From Bacillota bacterium (GTDB lineage: Bacteria; Bacillota; Clostridia; Caldicoprobacterales; DTU083), in the NCBI GenBank assembly GCA_029549985.1, contig JAKPIB010000034.1, positions 1 through 43,179 on the forward strand: a stretch of 43,179 bases of DNA, read 5' to 3'. The notes beneath the pieces are model-generated. The model worked only from the letters and a program-made list of their open reading frames with translations, was not told where the DNA came from and did no database searches. Below are positions 27,327 through 36,021 of the stretch, piece by piece; within the stretch, counting starts at the first letter, position 1; each line of letters begins with the position of its first letter. A program made the position numbers and the translations under genes.

Positions 27327-29216
27327 ATGGAATATAACGCGGGAAAATACGATGTGATAATTACAGGCGCCGGTCATGCAGGCTGTGAAGCAGCCCTTGC
27401 TGCTGCCAGGCTGGGCCTGAGGACACTTGTCGTGGCCCTGAGCCTGGACTCCATAGCCATGATGGCCTGCAATCCTGCGATCGGCGGGACATCAAAGGGC
27501 CATCTGGTGCGCGAGGTAGATGCTCTAGGCGGTGAAATGGGGATAAATACCGACAAGACCTTTATACAGATAAGAATGATCAACACCGGAAAAGGGCCCG
27601 CAGTCCATTCCCTCAGGGCCCAGACCGACAAGAAGAGATACCAGGCTGCCATGAAGCAGACCCTGGAGAACCAGGACAACCTGGACATAAGGCAGGGCGA
27701 GGTAGTGCGCATACTCACTAATAACGGCCGGGTTTCAGGGGCTGTATTGAGCACGGGCGAAACATACGAATGCAGGGCCCTGGTCATAGCCTCGGGTGTG
27801 TACCTGCGCAGCAGGATAATAATTGGCGAATATTCAAAATCCAGCGGCCCCAACGGGCTTCATCCGGCCAATGAGCTCTCGGAAGGCCTGAAGGAGCTGG
27901 GCTTTTCTCTCCAGCGCTTCAAGACCGGCACGCCTGCCAGGGTGGACAAGCGTACCATCGACTTTTCAAGGATGGTGGTGCAGCCAGGAGATGAGGGCGG
28001 CCTGACCTTCTCCTTTATGAGTGAGCCTGTCAGACGTGAACAGGTGCCCTGCTGGCTTACTTACACCAACGAAAGGACCCATGAGATCATACGCAGCAAC
28101 CTCCACCGGTCGCCAATGTATTCGGGAGAGATCGAAGGGATAGGCACCAGGTATTGTCCTTCGATAGAGGACAAGGTGGTCAGGTTCAAGGAAAAGCAGA
28201 GCCATCAGGTCTTTATAGAGCCTGAAGGGCTCGATACCAACGAAATGTATGTCCAGGGCATGTCGTCCAGCATGCCGATAGATGTCCAGGTACAGATGTA
28301 TCGTACGATACAGGGCCTGGAAAATGTACATATAATGCGGCCTGCCTATGCCATAGAGTACGATTGCATCTATCCCAGCCAGCTGAAGCTGACCCTCGAA
28401 TCAAAGGAGGTTGGAGGGCTCTTCTTCGCCGGCCAGATAAACGGGAGCTCAGGCTATGAGGAGGCGGCTGCCCAGGGGATCATAGCAGGCATAAACGCTG
28501 CACTGTATGTAAAAGAGGAGGAACCGGTGATCCTGGACAGATCACAGGCCTATATAGGTGTCCTTATAGATGACCTGGTCACCAAGGGGACCAGGGAGCC
28601 CTACAGGATGATGACATCCAGAGCGGAATACCGCCTGCTGCTGCGCCAGGACAATGCAGATCTCAGGCTGACCGAGCTGGGATACAGGATCGGGCTGGTG
28701 GATGACAGGCGGTATGACAGGCTGATGAGAAAGAGGGAAGCCGTTGACCGCGAACTGAGAAGGCTGAAGGAAGTGATCATTTCACCGTCTCTTGAAGTGA
28801 ACCGCTATCTGGAAAGCCTGAACACTTCCCTGATAAAAAGCGGCATAAGCCTGTACGACCTGCTGAAGCGGCCTGAGCTGGAATATGAGCACATAAGGGC
28901 TTTGGATCCGGGCAGCGATGACCTGCCGGATGAAGTCAAGGAGCAAGTGGAGATCCATGTCAAGTACGAGGGTTATATAGCCAAACAGATGCGGCAGGCT
29001 GAACAGTTCAAGAAAATGGAGCAAAGGTATATTCCCAAGGGTATAGATTATGAAAGCATAAGGGGTCTGAGGCTGGAAGCCAGGCAGAAGCTCAAAGAGC
29101 TTCAGCCGGTGTCCATCGGCCAGGCCTCGAGGATATCAGGTGTGTCACCCGCTGATATATCTGTCCTGCTCGTCTACCTTGAAAAGCTTAAAAGAGAGGA
29201 GGGATCCGGTGAGTAA
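27327..29216 (+). CDS. mnmG: tRNA uridine 5-carboxymethylaminomethyl modification enzyme MnmG (GidA)
   Basis: FAD-binding partner of MnmE in U34 modification. The 629-residue chain has the usual length, with the N-terminal dinucleotide fold [19 protein letters not shown], the [22 protein letters not shown] motif and DGLHPA-type family segments. The C-terminal helical domain, about 540-629, ends [22 protein letters not shown] at 27327 lies 8 bases after mnmE. Its last 8 bases overlap rsmG. Confidence 0.98.
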   Translation: MEYNAGKYDVIITGAGHAGCEAALAAARLGLRTLVVALSLDSIAMMACNPAIGGTSKGHLVREVDALGGEMGINTDKTFIQIRMINTGKGPAVHSLRAQTDKKRYQAAMKQTLENQDNLDIRQGEVVRILTNNGRVSGAVLSTGETYECRALVIASGVYLRSRIIIGEYSKSSGPNGLHPANELSEGLKELGFSLQRFKTGTPARVDKRTIDFSRMVVQPGDEGGLTFSFMSEPVRREQVPCWLTYTNERTHEIIRSNLHRSPMYSGEIEGIGTRYCPSIEDKVVRFKEKQSHQVFIEPEGLDTNEMYVQGMSSSMPIDVQVQMYRTIQGLENVHIMRPAYAIEYDCIYPSQLKLTLESKEVGGLFFAGQINGSSGYEEAAAQGIIAGINAALYVKEEEPVILDRSQAYIGVLIDDLVTKGTREPYRMMTSRAEYRLLLRQDNADLRLTELGYRIGLVDDRRYDRLMRKREAVDRELRRLKEVIISPSLEVNRYLESLNTSLIKSGISLYDLLKRPELEYEHIRALDPGSDDLPDEVKEQVEIHVKYEGYIAKQMRQAEQFKKMEQRYIPKGIDYESIRGLRLEARQKLKELQPVSIGQASRISGVSPADISVLLVYLEKLKREEGSGE

Positions 29217-29928
29217 AGAGATGGGCCTGCTGCTTGCGGGCAGTGCCGATATGGGGATAACGCTCGATACGGAAAGTACAGAAAAATTTCAAAAATACCT
29301 TGAGATGCTGACAGACTGGAACACCAGGATCAATCTGACTGCGATAACGGACCCGGAGGAGATAGTAGTACAGCATTTCCTTGACTCCCTTTCCCTGCTC
29401 ACTACAGGGCTGATAAAGAAGGATGCGGCGGTGCTGGATATGGGTACGGGGGCAGGTTTTCCGGGCATGCCTCTGAAGATAGCGGTGCCGGAGATCGGGC
29501 TTACCCTGGTGGACTCGGTCAGCAAAAAGGTCAATTTTCTAAATGAGCTTATAACAGCACTTGGGCTAGAGAAGGCAAGGGCACTCCATGGTAGGGCTGA
29601 AGATCTCGGCAGGCAGAAAAGCATGCGGGAGTCCTACGATATAGTGGTCTCAAGGGCGGTAGCTGAGCTCAGGGTCCTGCTAGAATACACCCTGCCCTTT
29701 GTAAGGACAGGGGGCTGGTGTATATTCAACAAGGGGCCCGGGGCCCTGGATGAGATCAAGGCTGCAGGCAGAGCAGCTACGGTCCTGGGTGGCGGGGAGC
29801 TGAGCTGCATTGCTGTTTCAGTCCCGATGTCTGAAAAGACTCATAATCTGGTGATGATCAGAAAGGAGAGGCCGACCCCGGAAAAGTACCCAAGGCCTGC
29901 GGGCAAGCCCAAAAAGGATCCTCTATAA
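29209..29928 (+). CDS. rsmG: 16S rRNA (guanine-N7) methyltransferase RsmG (GidB)
   Basis: Methylates a guanine of helix 18 in 16S rRNA (G527 in E. coli numbering) from S-adenosylmethionine. The 239-residue protein has the SAM loop [16 protein letters not shown] near 72-87 and [15 protein letters not shown] near 145-160. I chose the GTG at 29209, since GGAGG is eight bases upstream; it overlaps mnmG by eight bases. A longer frame to 29140 has no ribosome site. Loss of this enzyme is known to give low-level streptomycin resistance in several bacteria. Confidence 0.95.
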   Translation: MSKEMGLLLAGSADMGITLDTESTEKFQKYLEMLTDWNTRINLTAITDPEEIVVQHFLDSLSLLTTGLIKKDAAVLDMGTGAGFPGMPLKIAVPEIGLTLVDSVSKKVNFLNELITALGLEKARALHGRAEDLGRQKSMRESYDIVVSRAVAELRVLLEYTLPFVRTGGWCIFNKGPGALDEIKAAGRAATVLGGGELSCIAVSVPMSEKTHNLVMIRKERPTPEKYPRPAGKPKKDPL

Positions 29929-30091
29929 TAAGTCAAAAAGCTCCTAACAAGGCAGTATAATTGTTCGAAAACAAAAGAAAAAACGCAAAATATGAAATAA
30001 CATGGAGCTATAGTAACATAAACATAAATTACGGAGCATATGGCAGGAATATGATATTATATGGCGAATACATAAGGGTGGAGGGGATATC

Positions 30092-30931
30092 ATGTTAAGG
30101 TTTATGAACGTTTCAACCGAAGAGAACAGCATTGAGGCGGGCAAGAAGGTAGAAAACATTCCTGTCAGCCAGATAAGGCCCAACCCGTATCAGCCCAGAA
30201 AAAGCTTTTCCGTGCAGGGATTGGACGAGCTTGCACGATCGATACAAGAATATGGAGTGATACAGCCAATCACGGTCAGAAAGGCAGGCAATGACTCTTA
30301 TGAGCTCATAGCCGGTGAAAGAAGGCTGCGAGCCTGCAAGATGCTCGATATGGACACTATCCCGGCCATAGTGATGGACAGCCAGGAGCAGGACTCCGCT
30401 ATCATAGCCCTGATAGAAAACCTGCAGCGGGAAGACCTCCACTACATAGAGGAAGCAAAGGGCTATGCCAGCCTGATAAATGACCACAACATGACCCAGG
30501 AGCAGCTCGCGGAAAAGCTGGGAAAAAGCCAATCCACCATAGCCAACAAGCTCCGTATCCTGCGCCTGCCGGATAAGGTAAAGGAAATACTCGTCAGGGA
30601 AAACCTGACCGAAAGGCATGCCAGGGCTTTGCTCAAGCTGCCGGATGAAGGCCTCCAGTTGAAGGCGATCAATCAGGTAGTAGAGAAAAAGCTTAATGTA
30701 CGGCAAACCGAAGCAGTCGTCGAACGCCTGATCAGAAGGATCGAGCAAAAGGAGAACAAAGACCTGCATAAGCAAAAAAGGTTATTTAAAAGGACGAAAG
30801 ACCTGAGGGTCTTTATAAATACTATCCAAAATGCAGTTAAAATGATGAAGGACTATGGGGTGAATGCCAGGCTCCTGCAAGAGGACAAGGGCGACCACAT
30901 AGAGATCATAGTAACGATACCTAAAGGCTGA
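30092..30931 (+). CDS. noc: Nucleoid occlusion protein Noc (ParB family)
   Basis: CTP-dependent ParB-like DNA clamp that in Bacillus binds dispersed sites and blocks division over the nucleoid. The 279-residue chain shows the ParB N domain (about 23-115: IRPNPYQPRKSF, GERRLRAC, ENLQREDLHYIEEAKGY), a helix-turn-helix (MTQEQLAEKLGKSQSTIANKLR, about 133-154) and a C-terminal dimer domain. The position between rsmG and the par genes points to Noc. Unlike B. subtilis Noc, the N terminus (MLRFMNVS) lacks the FFGL-type membrane-targeting helix. GGAGGGG precedes the ATG. Confidence 0.88.
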   Translation: MLRFMNVSTEENSIEAGKKVENIPVSQIRPNPYQPRKSFSVQGLDELARSIQEYGVIQPITVRKAGNDSYELIAGERRLRACKMLDMDTIPAIVMDSQEQDSAIIALIENLQREDLHYIEEAKGYASLINDHNMTQEQLAEKLGKSQSTIANKLRILRLPDKVKEILVRENLTERHARALLKLPDEGLQLKAINQVVEKKLNVRQTEAVVERLIRRIEQKENKDLHKQKRLFKRTKDLRVFINTIQNAVKMMKDYGVNARLLQEDKGDHIEIIVTIPKG

Positions 30932-30949
30932 AAAGCCTTTCTTTATTTT
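30923..30949 (+). terminator. Terminator hairpin overlapping the noc stop
   Basis: Perfect 7-bp stem AAAGGCT (30923-30929) pairs with 30934-30940 around a GAAA loop, then CTTTATTTT. The noc TGA lies at the stem-loop boundary. Since the next gene converges, it ends noc transcription. Confidence 0.75.
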
Positions 30950-31214
30950 AAATCTTGCCCGCCAGCAGCAAGATGCCGATGATGATAAAGCCAAGGCCTG
31001 ATGCCGTGTGTATGTAGCAGGAAGGTATATACTTTGTAACGACGGAGCCGGCCAGTACACCCAGCAAGGATGAAGCGACAAGCGCCACTGAGGAACCTAT
31101 GAATACGGACCAGACGGATTTTGATTTGGTGGCCATAAGCATGGTCGCCAGCTGGGTCTTGTCTCCGAGCTCGGCCAGAAACACGATCAGGAAAGTTGTC
31201 AACAATACTTTCAT
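30948..31214 (-). CDS. Half-size GDT1/TMEM165-family membrane transporter (UPF0016)
   Basis: Bacterial relatives of the GDT1/TMEM165 cation transporters have been linked to manganese export. The 88-residue protein has three predicted helices and the family signature ELGDKTQLAT at 15-24. That signature is one half of the inverted-repeat fold, so the protein probably works as a homodimer, or with a second half encoded elsewhere. I saw no adjacent partner. ATG at 31214 follows GAGGGCG. It lies antisense between noc and parA, where most Firmicutes have no gene, so it looks like an insertion into the conserved block. Confidence 0.75.
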   Translation of the reverse strand: MKVLLTTFLIVFLAELGDKTQLATMLMATKSKSVWSVFIGSSVALVASSLLGVLAGSVVTKYIPSCYIHTASGLGFIIIGILLLAGKI

Positions 31215-31303
31215 ATCGCCCTCGCATACCGGTTTTATATAAAACTATACGCACGTCCAGCAAAAAATATGACACAGCCCTTCCAACTCCTTGAAATATA
31301 AAC

Positions 31304-31309
31304 TATAAT
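31304..31309 (+). promoter_or_regulatory. Candidate -10 box for parA-parB
   Basis: TATAAT at 31304-31309 lies 34 bases before the parA start. The hexamer 17 bases upstream is TTCCAA (31281-31286), a weak -35. Transcription from here would give a leader of about 27 bases. Confidence 0.4.
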
Positions 31310-31342
31310 AGAACTAAGAAATATAAAAGGGGTGCGGAGTAG

Positions 31343-32116
31343 ATGTCCAAGATCATTGCGATCGCAAATCAGAAGGGTGGTGTAGGCAAAACCACTACAA
31401 ATGTGAACCTGAGCGCTTGCCTGGCAGTGGCAGGCAAAAAGGTCCTGACTGTTGATATAGATCCTCAGGGCAACACGACCAGCGGACTTGGCATAAGCAA
31501 AAACAAGGTAGAAAAGTCGATATATGATGTACTTATAAACAGGCTGGATGCCCAGGAGGCTATCGTACATACGGAAATAGACAACCTTGATATTATAGCT
31601 TCAAATATACAGCTGGCCGGCGCGGAGATAGAGCTGGTATCCATGCTGTCCAGGGAGACCATCCTTAAACGGGCATTGGCACCGATAAAGGACAGATATG
31701 ATTATATAATGATCGACTGCCCGCCTTCGCTAGGCCTCATTACCATCAACGCCCTGACAGCGGCGGACAAGCTCCTGGTCCCCATCCAGTGCGAGTATTA
31801 TGCGTTGGAAGGACTTGCCCAGCTAATGAACACTGTTGAGCTTGTACAGCAGCATCTGAACCCTTCTCTTGAGATCGAGGGCGTGGTCCTGACCATGTTT
31901 GATGCAAGGACAAACCTTGCCATCGAAGTAGTCCAGGAGGTAAAAAAGTACTTTAAAAACAAGGTCTATACAACGATCATACCCAGGAACGTAAGGCTGG
32001 GAGAAGCCCCAAGCCATGGACTGCCTATCATCAAATACGATCCCAGGTGCCCGGGGGCTGAAGCATATACGGATCTGGCTGAAGAAATGCTGCAAAATGA
32101 ATTGGAGGGTGCCTGA
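31343..32116 (+). CDS. soj: Chromosome partitioning ATPase ParA (Soj)
   Basis: Walker-type ParA ATPase that binds DNA nonspecifically and helps segregate origins; Soj in Bacillus also regulates DnaA. The 257-residue protein has the deviant Walker A NQKGGVGKTTTNVNL at about 8-22, the switch region DIDPQGNTT at 37-45, and Walker B IDCPPSLG near 120. The ATG at 31343 follows GGGGTGCGGAG. It overlaps parB by one base (TGATG). The name follows the Bacillus context. Confidence 0.95.
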   Translation: MSKIIAIANQKGGVGKTTTNVNLSACLAVAGKKVLTVDIDPQGNTTSGLGISKNKVEKSIYDVLINRLDAQEAIVHTEIDNLDIIASNIQLAGAEIELVSMLSRETILKRALAPIKDRYDYIMIDCPPSLGLITINALTAADKLLVPIQCEYYALEGLAQLMNTVELVQQHLNPSLEIEGVVLTMFDARTNLAIEVVQEVKKYFKNKVYTTIIPRNVRLGEAPSHGLPIIKYDPRCPGAEAYTDLAEEMLQNELEGA

Positions 32117-32976
32117 TGAAAAAAGGTTTGGGCAGAGGGCTCGATGCGCTTTTTGAGAGCTATGGAGCCGAGCCGAAGACGGACGGAGAAAAGACCGGCA
32201 TAAAAATGCTGAAGATAACGGATATTGACCCTAATCCATACCAGCCTAGAAAGAGCTTCGACGAAGGCAAGATACAGGAGCTGGCCGAGTCAATTAAGCA
32301 GCATGGCGTAGTACAACCCATAGCGGTCAAGAAGCAGGGCGACAGGTACATGATCATCGCGGGCGAACGCAGGTGGAGGGCCGCCAGAGCGGCAGGGCTG
32401 ACAGAAATACCCGCAGTAACAATGGACCTGTCCGAGAGGGAAATAATCGAGGTGGCCCTCATAGAAAACCTGCAGCGGGAGGACCTAAACCCGATAGAAG
32501 AAGCGCAGGGCATTAAGCTTCTGATAGAGCAGTACAAGCTGACACAGGAAGAGGTTGCAGAGCGTCTGGGCCGCAGCAGGCCGGCCATAGCGAACACCTT
32601 GAGACTGTTGAACCTGTCACCTCAGATACAGGACCACTTGGTAAACGGCAGGCTGACCGAGGGCCATGCCAGGGCTTTGCTGGGGATAAGCGACTTAAAG
32701 CTCAGAGACCAGGTAGCCCAGCGAATAATAGAAAAGGGTCTGAGCGTAAGAGATACAGAGCAGCTTATCAAGAAAATCACAGGGTATCAGAAAGCAAAAA
32801 AGAAGACAAAGGCTGAAAAGCCGGTGTACTTGATGGAGCTGGAAATGAACCTGGAAGAAGCGCTGGGCACCAGGGTGCAGATAACCCCGGGAAAAAAGAA
32901 GGGGATCATAGAAATAGAGTATTATGGCGATGATGATCTCGAAAGGATCCTGGAAAAATTGACGGCCAAAAATTAA
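32116..32976 (+). CDS. spo0J: Chromosome partitioning protein ParB (Spo0J)
   Basis: CTP-dependent DNA clamp that loads at parS and slides outward, recruiting SMC to the origin. The 286-residue chain begins MKKGLGRGLDALF, has NPYQPRKSFDE, GERRWRAA and ENLQREDLNPIEEAQG in the N domain (about 38-130), then a helix-turn-helix (LTQEEVAERLGRSRPAIANTLR) and a C-terminal dimer domain. Two perfect parS sites lie immediately downstream of its stop. It is separate from the second ParB-family protein here (Noc). Confidence 0.95.
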   Translation: MKKGLGRGLDALFESYGAEPKTDGEKTGIKMLKITDIDPNPYQPRKSFDEGKIQELAESIKQHGVVQPIAVKKQGDRYMIIAGERRWRAARAAGLTEIPAVTMDLSEREIIEVALIENLQREDLNPIEEAQGIKLLIEQYKLTQEEVAERLGRSRPAIANTLRLLNLSPQIQDHLVNGRLTEGHARALLGISDLKLRDQVAQRIIEKGLSVRDTEQLIKKITGYQKAKKKTKAEKPVYLMELEMNLEEALGTRVQITPGKKKGIIEIEYYGDDDLERILEKLTAKN

Positions 32977-32978
32977 AA

Positions 32979-32994
32979 TGTTTCACGTGAAACA
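32979..32994. promoter_or_regulatory. parS: parS site 1
   Basis: Perfect 16-base palindrome TGTTTCACGTGAAACA, three bases after the parB stop codon. It matches the Firmicutes parS consensus (TGTTNCACGTGAAACA). Confidence 0.97.
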
Positions 32995-33003
32995 AAAATA
33001 TAG

Positions 33004-33019
33004 TGTTTCACGTGAAACA
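33004..33019. promoter_or_regulatory. parS: parS site 2
   Basis: Second identical palindrome TGTTTCACGTGAAACA. Its centre lies 25 bases from that of site 1. It is followed by seven T residues (33020-33026), so the same palindrome can act as a terminator for parB. Confidence 0.97.
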
Positions 33020-33026
33020 TTTTTTT
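33004..33026 (+). terminator. parS palindrome used as rho-independent terminator
   Basis: The second parS palindrome folds as an 8-bp stem without a loop, or with a minimal one, before T7. The two palindromes can also pair with each other to form a longer stem. On the opposite strand the first palindrome is followed by TTTTAATTTTT, so the pair could also end the converging CvpA-family transcript. Confidence 0.6.
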
Positions 33027-33044
33027 AATCATATATGATTTTAG

Positions 33045-33734
33045 CTACCTTATGAACAGGGTGAACATATTGGCCTTGTAGAAAATGCCGGACAGCAAGG
33101 AGGAGTCCATGAGCTCGGTTATCAAATCGATGGGAGCCACGGTTATCATGATCGGTACGAGGGCAAAGAGGAAATGGGCCGCAAAAAAGCCCCGGAGCAC
33201 TCCGATGCCGGCACCGACAAGGCTGTCATACTTGTCCAGTACCGGGATGTCCTTGACAGTCCTGAAAACAGATATCCCGGCAGACAGGAGAAACCTTAAA
33301 GCTAAAAACAGCAGGAGAAGGCTTGCTATATTGATAATAACAATAGCAACAGTAGTATCGAAATATTCAGCCAGAGTTATACTCTTGCCGGCAGAGCCGA
33401 ATGAGGAAATCAGGATGCGGCTGAAGGGGTTGGGTATCTGGGCCTGATTGACGATCTGCTTTATCTGCATGGACGAAAAGCTGGACAGAGGCATGTTCAC
33501 GCTGTTTATATCCGGTATTCTGGAGGATCCGTCAGCATAATGGCTGATGACCATCAGGAAATTGGGTATTACGCTCGTCAGCAGCTTGGAAATCAAGGGA
33601 TAGAAGATCAGGCTGAGCAGCCATGCGATCACAAACGAGACTGCTTTGAAGGCTGACAGGACTGCGCCGTTATATGAGCCTACCACAGAGAATACTGCCA
33701 TGATCAACAGTATAAAAAGGTCAATTACGTTCAC
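33045..33734 (-). CDS. CvpA-family membrane protein
   Basis: Multi-pass inner-membrane protein of the CvpA family (colicin V production protein relatives; biochemical role not settled). The 229-residue chain starts VNVIDLFILLIMAVFSVVGSYNGAVLSAFK, with a pattern typical of family members, and has about four hydrophobic segments (5-35, 37-57, 120-150, 180-210) with GAGIGVLRGFFAAHF near the third. I chose the GTG at 33734, which has AAAGGA eight bases upstream; the ATG at 33743 has no room for a ribosome site. It overlaps the upstream DUF5711-like gene by 14 bases, implying coupling. Confidence 0.78.
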   Translation of the reverse strand: MNVIDLFILLIMAVFSVVGSYNGAVLSAFKAVSFVIAWLLSLIFYPLISKLLTSVIPNFLMVISHYADGSSRIPDINSVNMPLSSFSSMQIKQIVNQAQIPNPFSRILISSFGSAGKSITLAEYFDTTVAIVIINIASLLLLFLALRFLLSAGISVFRTVKDIPVLDKYDSLVGAGIGVLRGFFAAHFLFALVPIMITVAPIDLITELMDSSLLSGIFYKANMFTLFIR

Positions 33735-34860
33735 TTCTTTCATCCTTTCGTTCGTAAGAGTAAATTGCCAATGTATTGTCAACTGTTTTTGCAAAGAACA
33801 TATCTTCCATGTAAGGAGATTTGTACAGATCCACGACCTGCTTTGTCATTCTGTAGTTCTCCTGTATCCTACCGTTCTCATCCATGATAACAAGGGTATT
33901 TCCATATTCTACACCGGCAAAGCCTCTCCCGTGGGCGATCAGGCTGTTTACCCGGGCCGGGAGCTCCAGGAGATTATACTGGCCGTCATTATTTATCAAA
34001 ACCGCATTTCCGCCTTGTGAGCCGGATGAAAGGCTGTCTTTGAAATATAGAAGCAGGCTGTCCCTGGTATATACATATTCATAAGAAGACCTATAGGTAT
34101 TGTCCACGGTCCAAAGCCTGTCGCCATATATATTGTAGCATATAATGCTGTCAGTTCCTATCAAAATTATAGAGTCCTCCTGCCTGTATATATCGTACAA
34201 CAGTTGGTCATTTTCAGTAATGACGCCGTACAACTCGTTCCTGTTCCTATACTGGAACACCCGGGTCGCTGGCACCGGTGTATCCAGACTATAGGAGAGG
34301 ACTGAAAGGCTTTTTGCGCCCTTTGATACCGCAGATGCGGCATACTTTGTATTGCCCCTGCCGTCAAGGGACAATAGGAAAGTGCTGCCGTTGACCAGTA
34401 TATAGGGTTCAACATTATACTCATCCCTGGCAAGGAGCAGCAGCAGGAAGTCAGCTCCCTCCTGGGCTCCTGCGATGACAAGGCCTTCAGGATTATCGTA
34501 TATGCGCTTGAAGGGGACGGACGCGGTGCTGTATATATGGCCGGACTTGGTTATTAGATAATTCTCCGTATGCAGTGCTATATTGATCTCGCCGTTTTCA
34601 TACAGGAGGTCATCATGAGTAAAGGGCTTGCTCATTTCGTTGCCGCTGTAGTTGTAAAAACGGGCCTGAGGGCCGGTTATGATGAACCCTTCGCTGAAAA
34701 AATGGATATCCTGATCTTCGCCAAAGGATATGGGCCTGGCTGTCGATATCTGAACCAAATCATAGGCATGGGCTTTGTTTTTAGCGCTAATTATAAAATA
34801 TGAAGCTGCCCCCAGGGCAGTGATCATCAGTATAATCACCAATAACTTTACAAGTCTCAT
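33721..34860 (-). CDS. DUF5711-like membrane-anchored beta-propeller protein
   Basis: I assign it to the DUF5711 type by overall layout. The 379-residue protein begins with a short cytoplasmic stub, a membrane helix (about 4-24) and then an extracytoplasmic region of repeated strands, such as YNYSGNEM, GHIYSTAS, NGSTFLLSLDGRGN, NDGQYNLLEL and DENGRIQENYR, that look like propeller blades. The ATG at 34860 has GGGAG seven bases upstream; upstream ATGs in frame lack this. It overlaps the CvpA-family gene, so both may belong to one membrane complex. Function is unknown. Confidence 0.7.
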   Translation of the reverse strand: MRLVKLLVIILMITALGAASYFIISAKNKAHAYDLVQISTARPISFGEDQDIHFFSEGFIITGPQARFYNYSGNEMSKPFTHDDLLYENGEINIALHTENYLITKSGHIYSTASVPFKRIYDNPEGLVIAGAQEGADFLLLLLARDEYNVEPYILVNGSTFLLSLDGRGNTKYAASAVSKGAKSLSVLSYSLDTPVPATRVFQYRNRNELYGVITENDQLLYDIYRQEDSIILIGTDSIICYNIYGDRLWTVDNTYRSSYEYVYTRDSLLLYFKDSLSSGSQGGNAVLINNDGQYNLLELPARVNSLIAHGRGFAGVEYGNTLVIMDENGRIQENYRMTKQVVDLYKSPYMEDMFFAKTVDNTLAIYSYERKDERSERN

Positions 34861-35022
34861 ATATATTCTCCCGGACATGTCATAATAGTATTTAATTCGT
34901 TGCGGACTGCTCAAAATCCTTCTTTGAGGCCTTGGCTGCCCATAGCAAGTTCAAATCTTTCAGGCCAGGCATAAACAGGCTTGCCAGTTTCATAGGATAC
35001 TAATGGAAGGCCGCCGATACTT

Positions 35023-35050
35023 GCATAAATTTGCCATATCGGGGCAAACT
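35023..35050 (+). promoter_or_regulatory. Possible forespore (sigma-F-type) promoter of yyaC
   Basis: GCATA (35023-35027), a 14-base spacer and GGGCAAACT (35042-35050) match the sigma-F pattern GYATA and GGNNANANT, though the spacer is one base or so short. It lies 37 bases before yyaC, whose Bacillus counterpart is, as I recall, a forespore gene. A weaker sigma-G reading uses the same -35. Call by eye only. Confidence 0.45.
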
Positions 35051-35086
35051 ATACCCCATTGAGTACCATGGCTGCAGGAGGTATAT

Positions 35087-35686
35087 ATGGACAGCGCAAG
35101 CAAGGTTTCGATCGATGTCAATGATGAGCACGCACTGACCCTTTTCAGCAGAGGGTTTGAGTCCATATTCAGAGAATGCTACAGCCGTCTCTACAATGAT
35201 ATAGTGATTTTGTGCATTGGAACTGACAGGTCTACGGGTGACTGCCTGGGTCCGCTGGTTGGCTACAAGCTCAAGCTTATACAATATTCAAATGTATTTG
35301 TGTACGGCACCCTTGACAATCCCGTACATGCGAAAAATCTTTGTGAAGTGTTGGATCAGATAAAGACAAAGCATGACAGGCCATTCATCATAGCCATAGA
35401 TGCCTGCCTTGGGAAAACTGACAGGGTTGGAAGGATAAATATCGGTAAAGGCCCATTAAGGCCCGGAGCCGGAGTAAACAAAAGCCTGCCTGAGGTCGGC
35501 CATATTCATATAGTGGGAGTCGTAAACATAAGCGGGTTCATGGAATACCTTATCCTGCAAAACACGAGGCTCAGCCTTGTCATGCGCATGGCTGACACCA
35601 TCAGCAGCGGAATACATTTCAATATATGGAAATTCGCAAGTGAGGCGGAAGACCAGCAAAATATACGGAGCGGTGACCTCTTTTAA
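35087..35686 (+). CDS. yyaC: Sporulation protein YyaC (putative protease of HybD/GPR-like fold)
   Basis: Forespore-associated protein family limited to spore formers. The 199-residue chain shows the family pattern CIGTDRSTGDCLGPLVG at about 43-59, IIAIDACLGK at 104-113 and GPLRPGAGVNKSLPEVG at 124-140, in keeping with a hydrogenase-maturation-protease-like fold. The acidic residues Asp48/Asp53/Asp107 would be the metal-binding candidates by analogy. AGGAGG lies just before the ATG. Its order after spo0J matches Bacillus. The last four bases overlap the convergent UPF0180-like gene. Confidence 0.9.
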   Translation: MDSASKVSIDVNDEHALTLFSRGFESIFRECYSRLYNDIVILCIGTDRSTGDCLGPLVGYKLKLIQYSNVFVYGTLDNPVHAKNLCEVLDQIKTKHDRPFIIAIDACLGKTDRVGRINIGKGPLRPGAGVNKSLPEVGHIHIVGVVNISGFMEYLILQNTRLSLVMRMADTISSGIHFNIWKFASEAEDQQNIRSGDLF

Positions 35687-35967
35687 AACAAGGGGCTGTA
35701 CAGCCTTTGCTCAATTATATCTACTATCTCTTCGACATTCTTGTCGCCGGCCCTGATGAGCAGATAGCTTGATTCGGCCTTGTCGGCTGCAGTTACTATC
35801 TTCTTAAGGGCGCTTTTTCTGGCATCATTTTCATCCGAGGCCGTGTCGTTATAAATATAAGCTGATATGCCGCCTGTTATCTCATCGGCTGCCTCCACCT
35901 GATACCCTCGTTTCTGCAGCTCCTGCTTCAGGTGATCGAGGCCCTTATCGATAGCGATTTTTTTCAC
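35683..35967 (-). CDS. UPF0180-like small protein
   Basis: A 94-residue protein whose N terminus (KKIAIDKGLDHLKQELQKRGYQVEAADE) follows the UPF0180/YkuS pattern, with no known function for the family. The rest is alternating strand and helix; two conserved-type glycines are missing, so assignment is modest. The start is GTG at 35967 with GGGAGGTG upstream. That ribosome site is in the 3' arm of a hairpin (35973-36007) that also ends the preceding gene. The 3' end overlaps yyaC. Confidence 0.55.
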   Translation of the reverse strand: MKKIAIDKGLDHLKQELQKRGYQVEAADEITGGISAYIYNDTASDENDARKSALKKIVTAADKAESSYLLIRAGDKNVEEIVDIIEQRLYSPLF

Positions 35968-35972
35968 TAAAA

Positions 35973-36007
35973 AACACCTCCCGGGCTTATTGTGCCGGCA
36001 AGGTGTT
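35973..36007 (-). terminator. Hairpin terminating DUF4446 and masking the next ribosome site
   Basis: On the minus strand AACACCT (36001-36007) pairs with AGGTGTT (35973-35979), with an inner CCGG/CCGG stem (35981-35984, 35995-35998) and a run of T after it. The 3' arm contains the GGGAGGTG of the UPF0180-like gene, so termination and start-site exposure are mutually exclusive. Confidence 0.6.
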
Positions 36008-36021
36008 GTTTTTATGCATTT

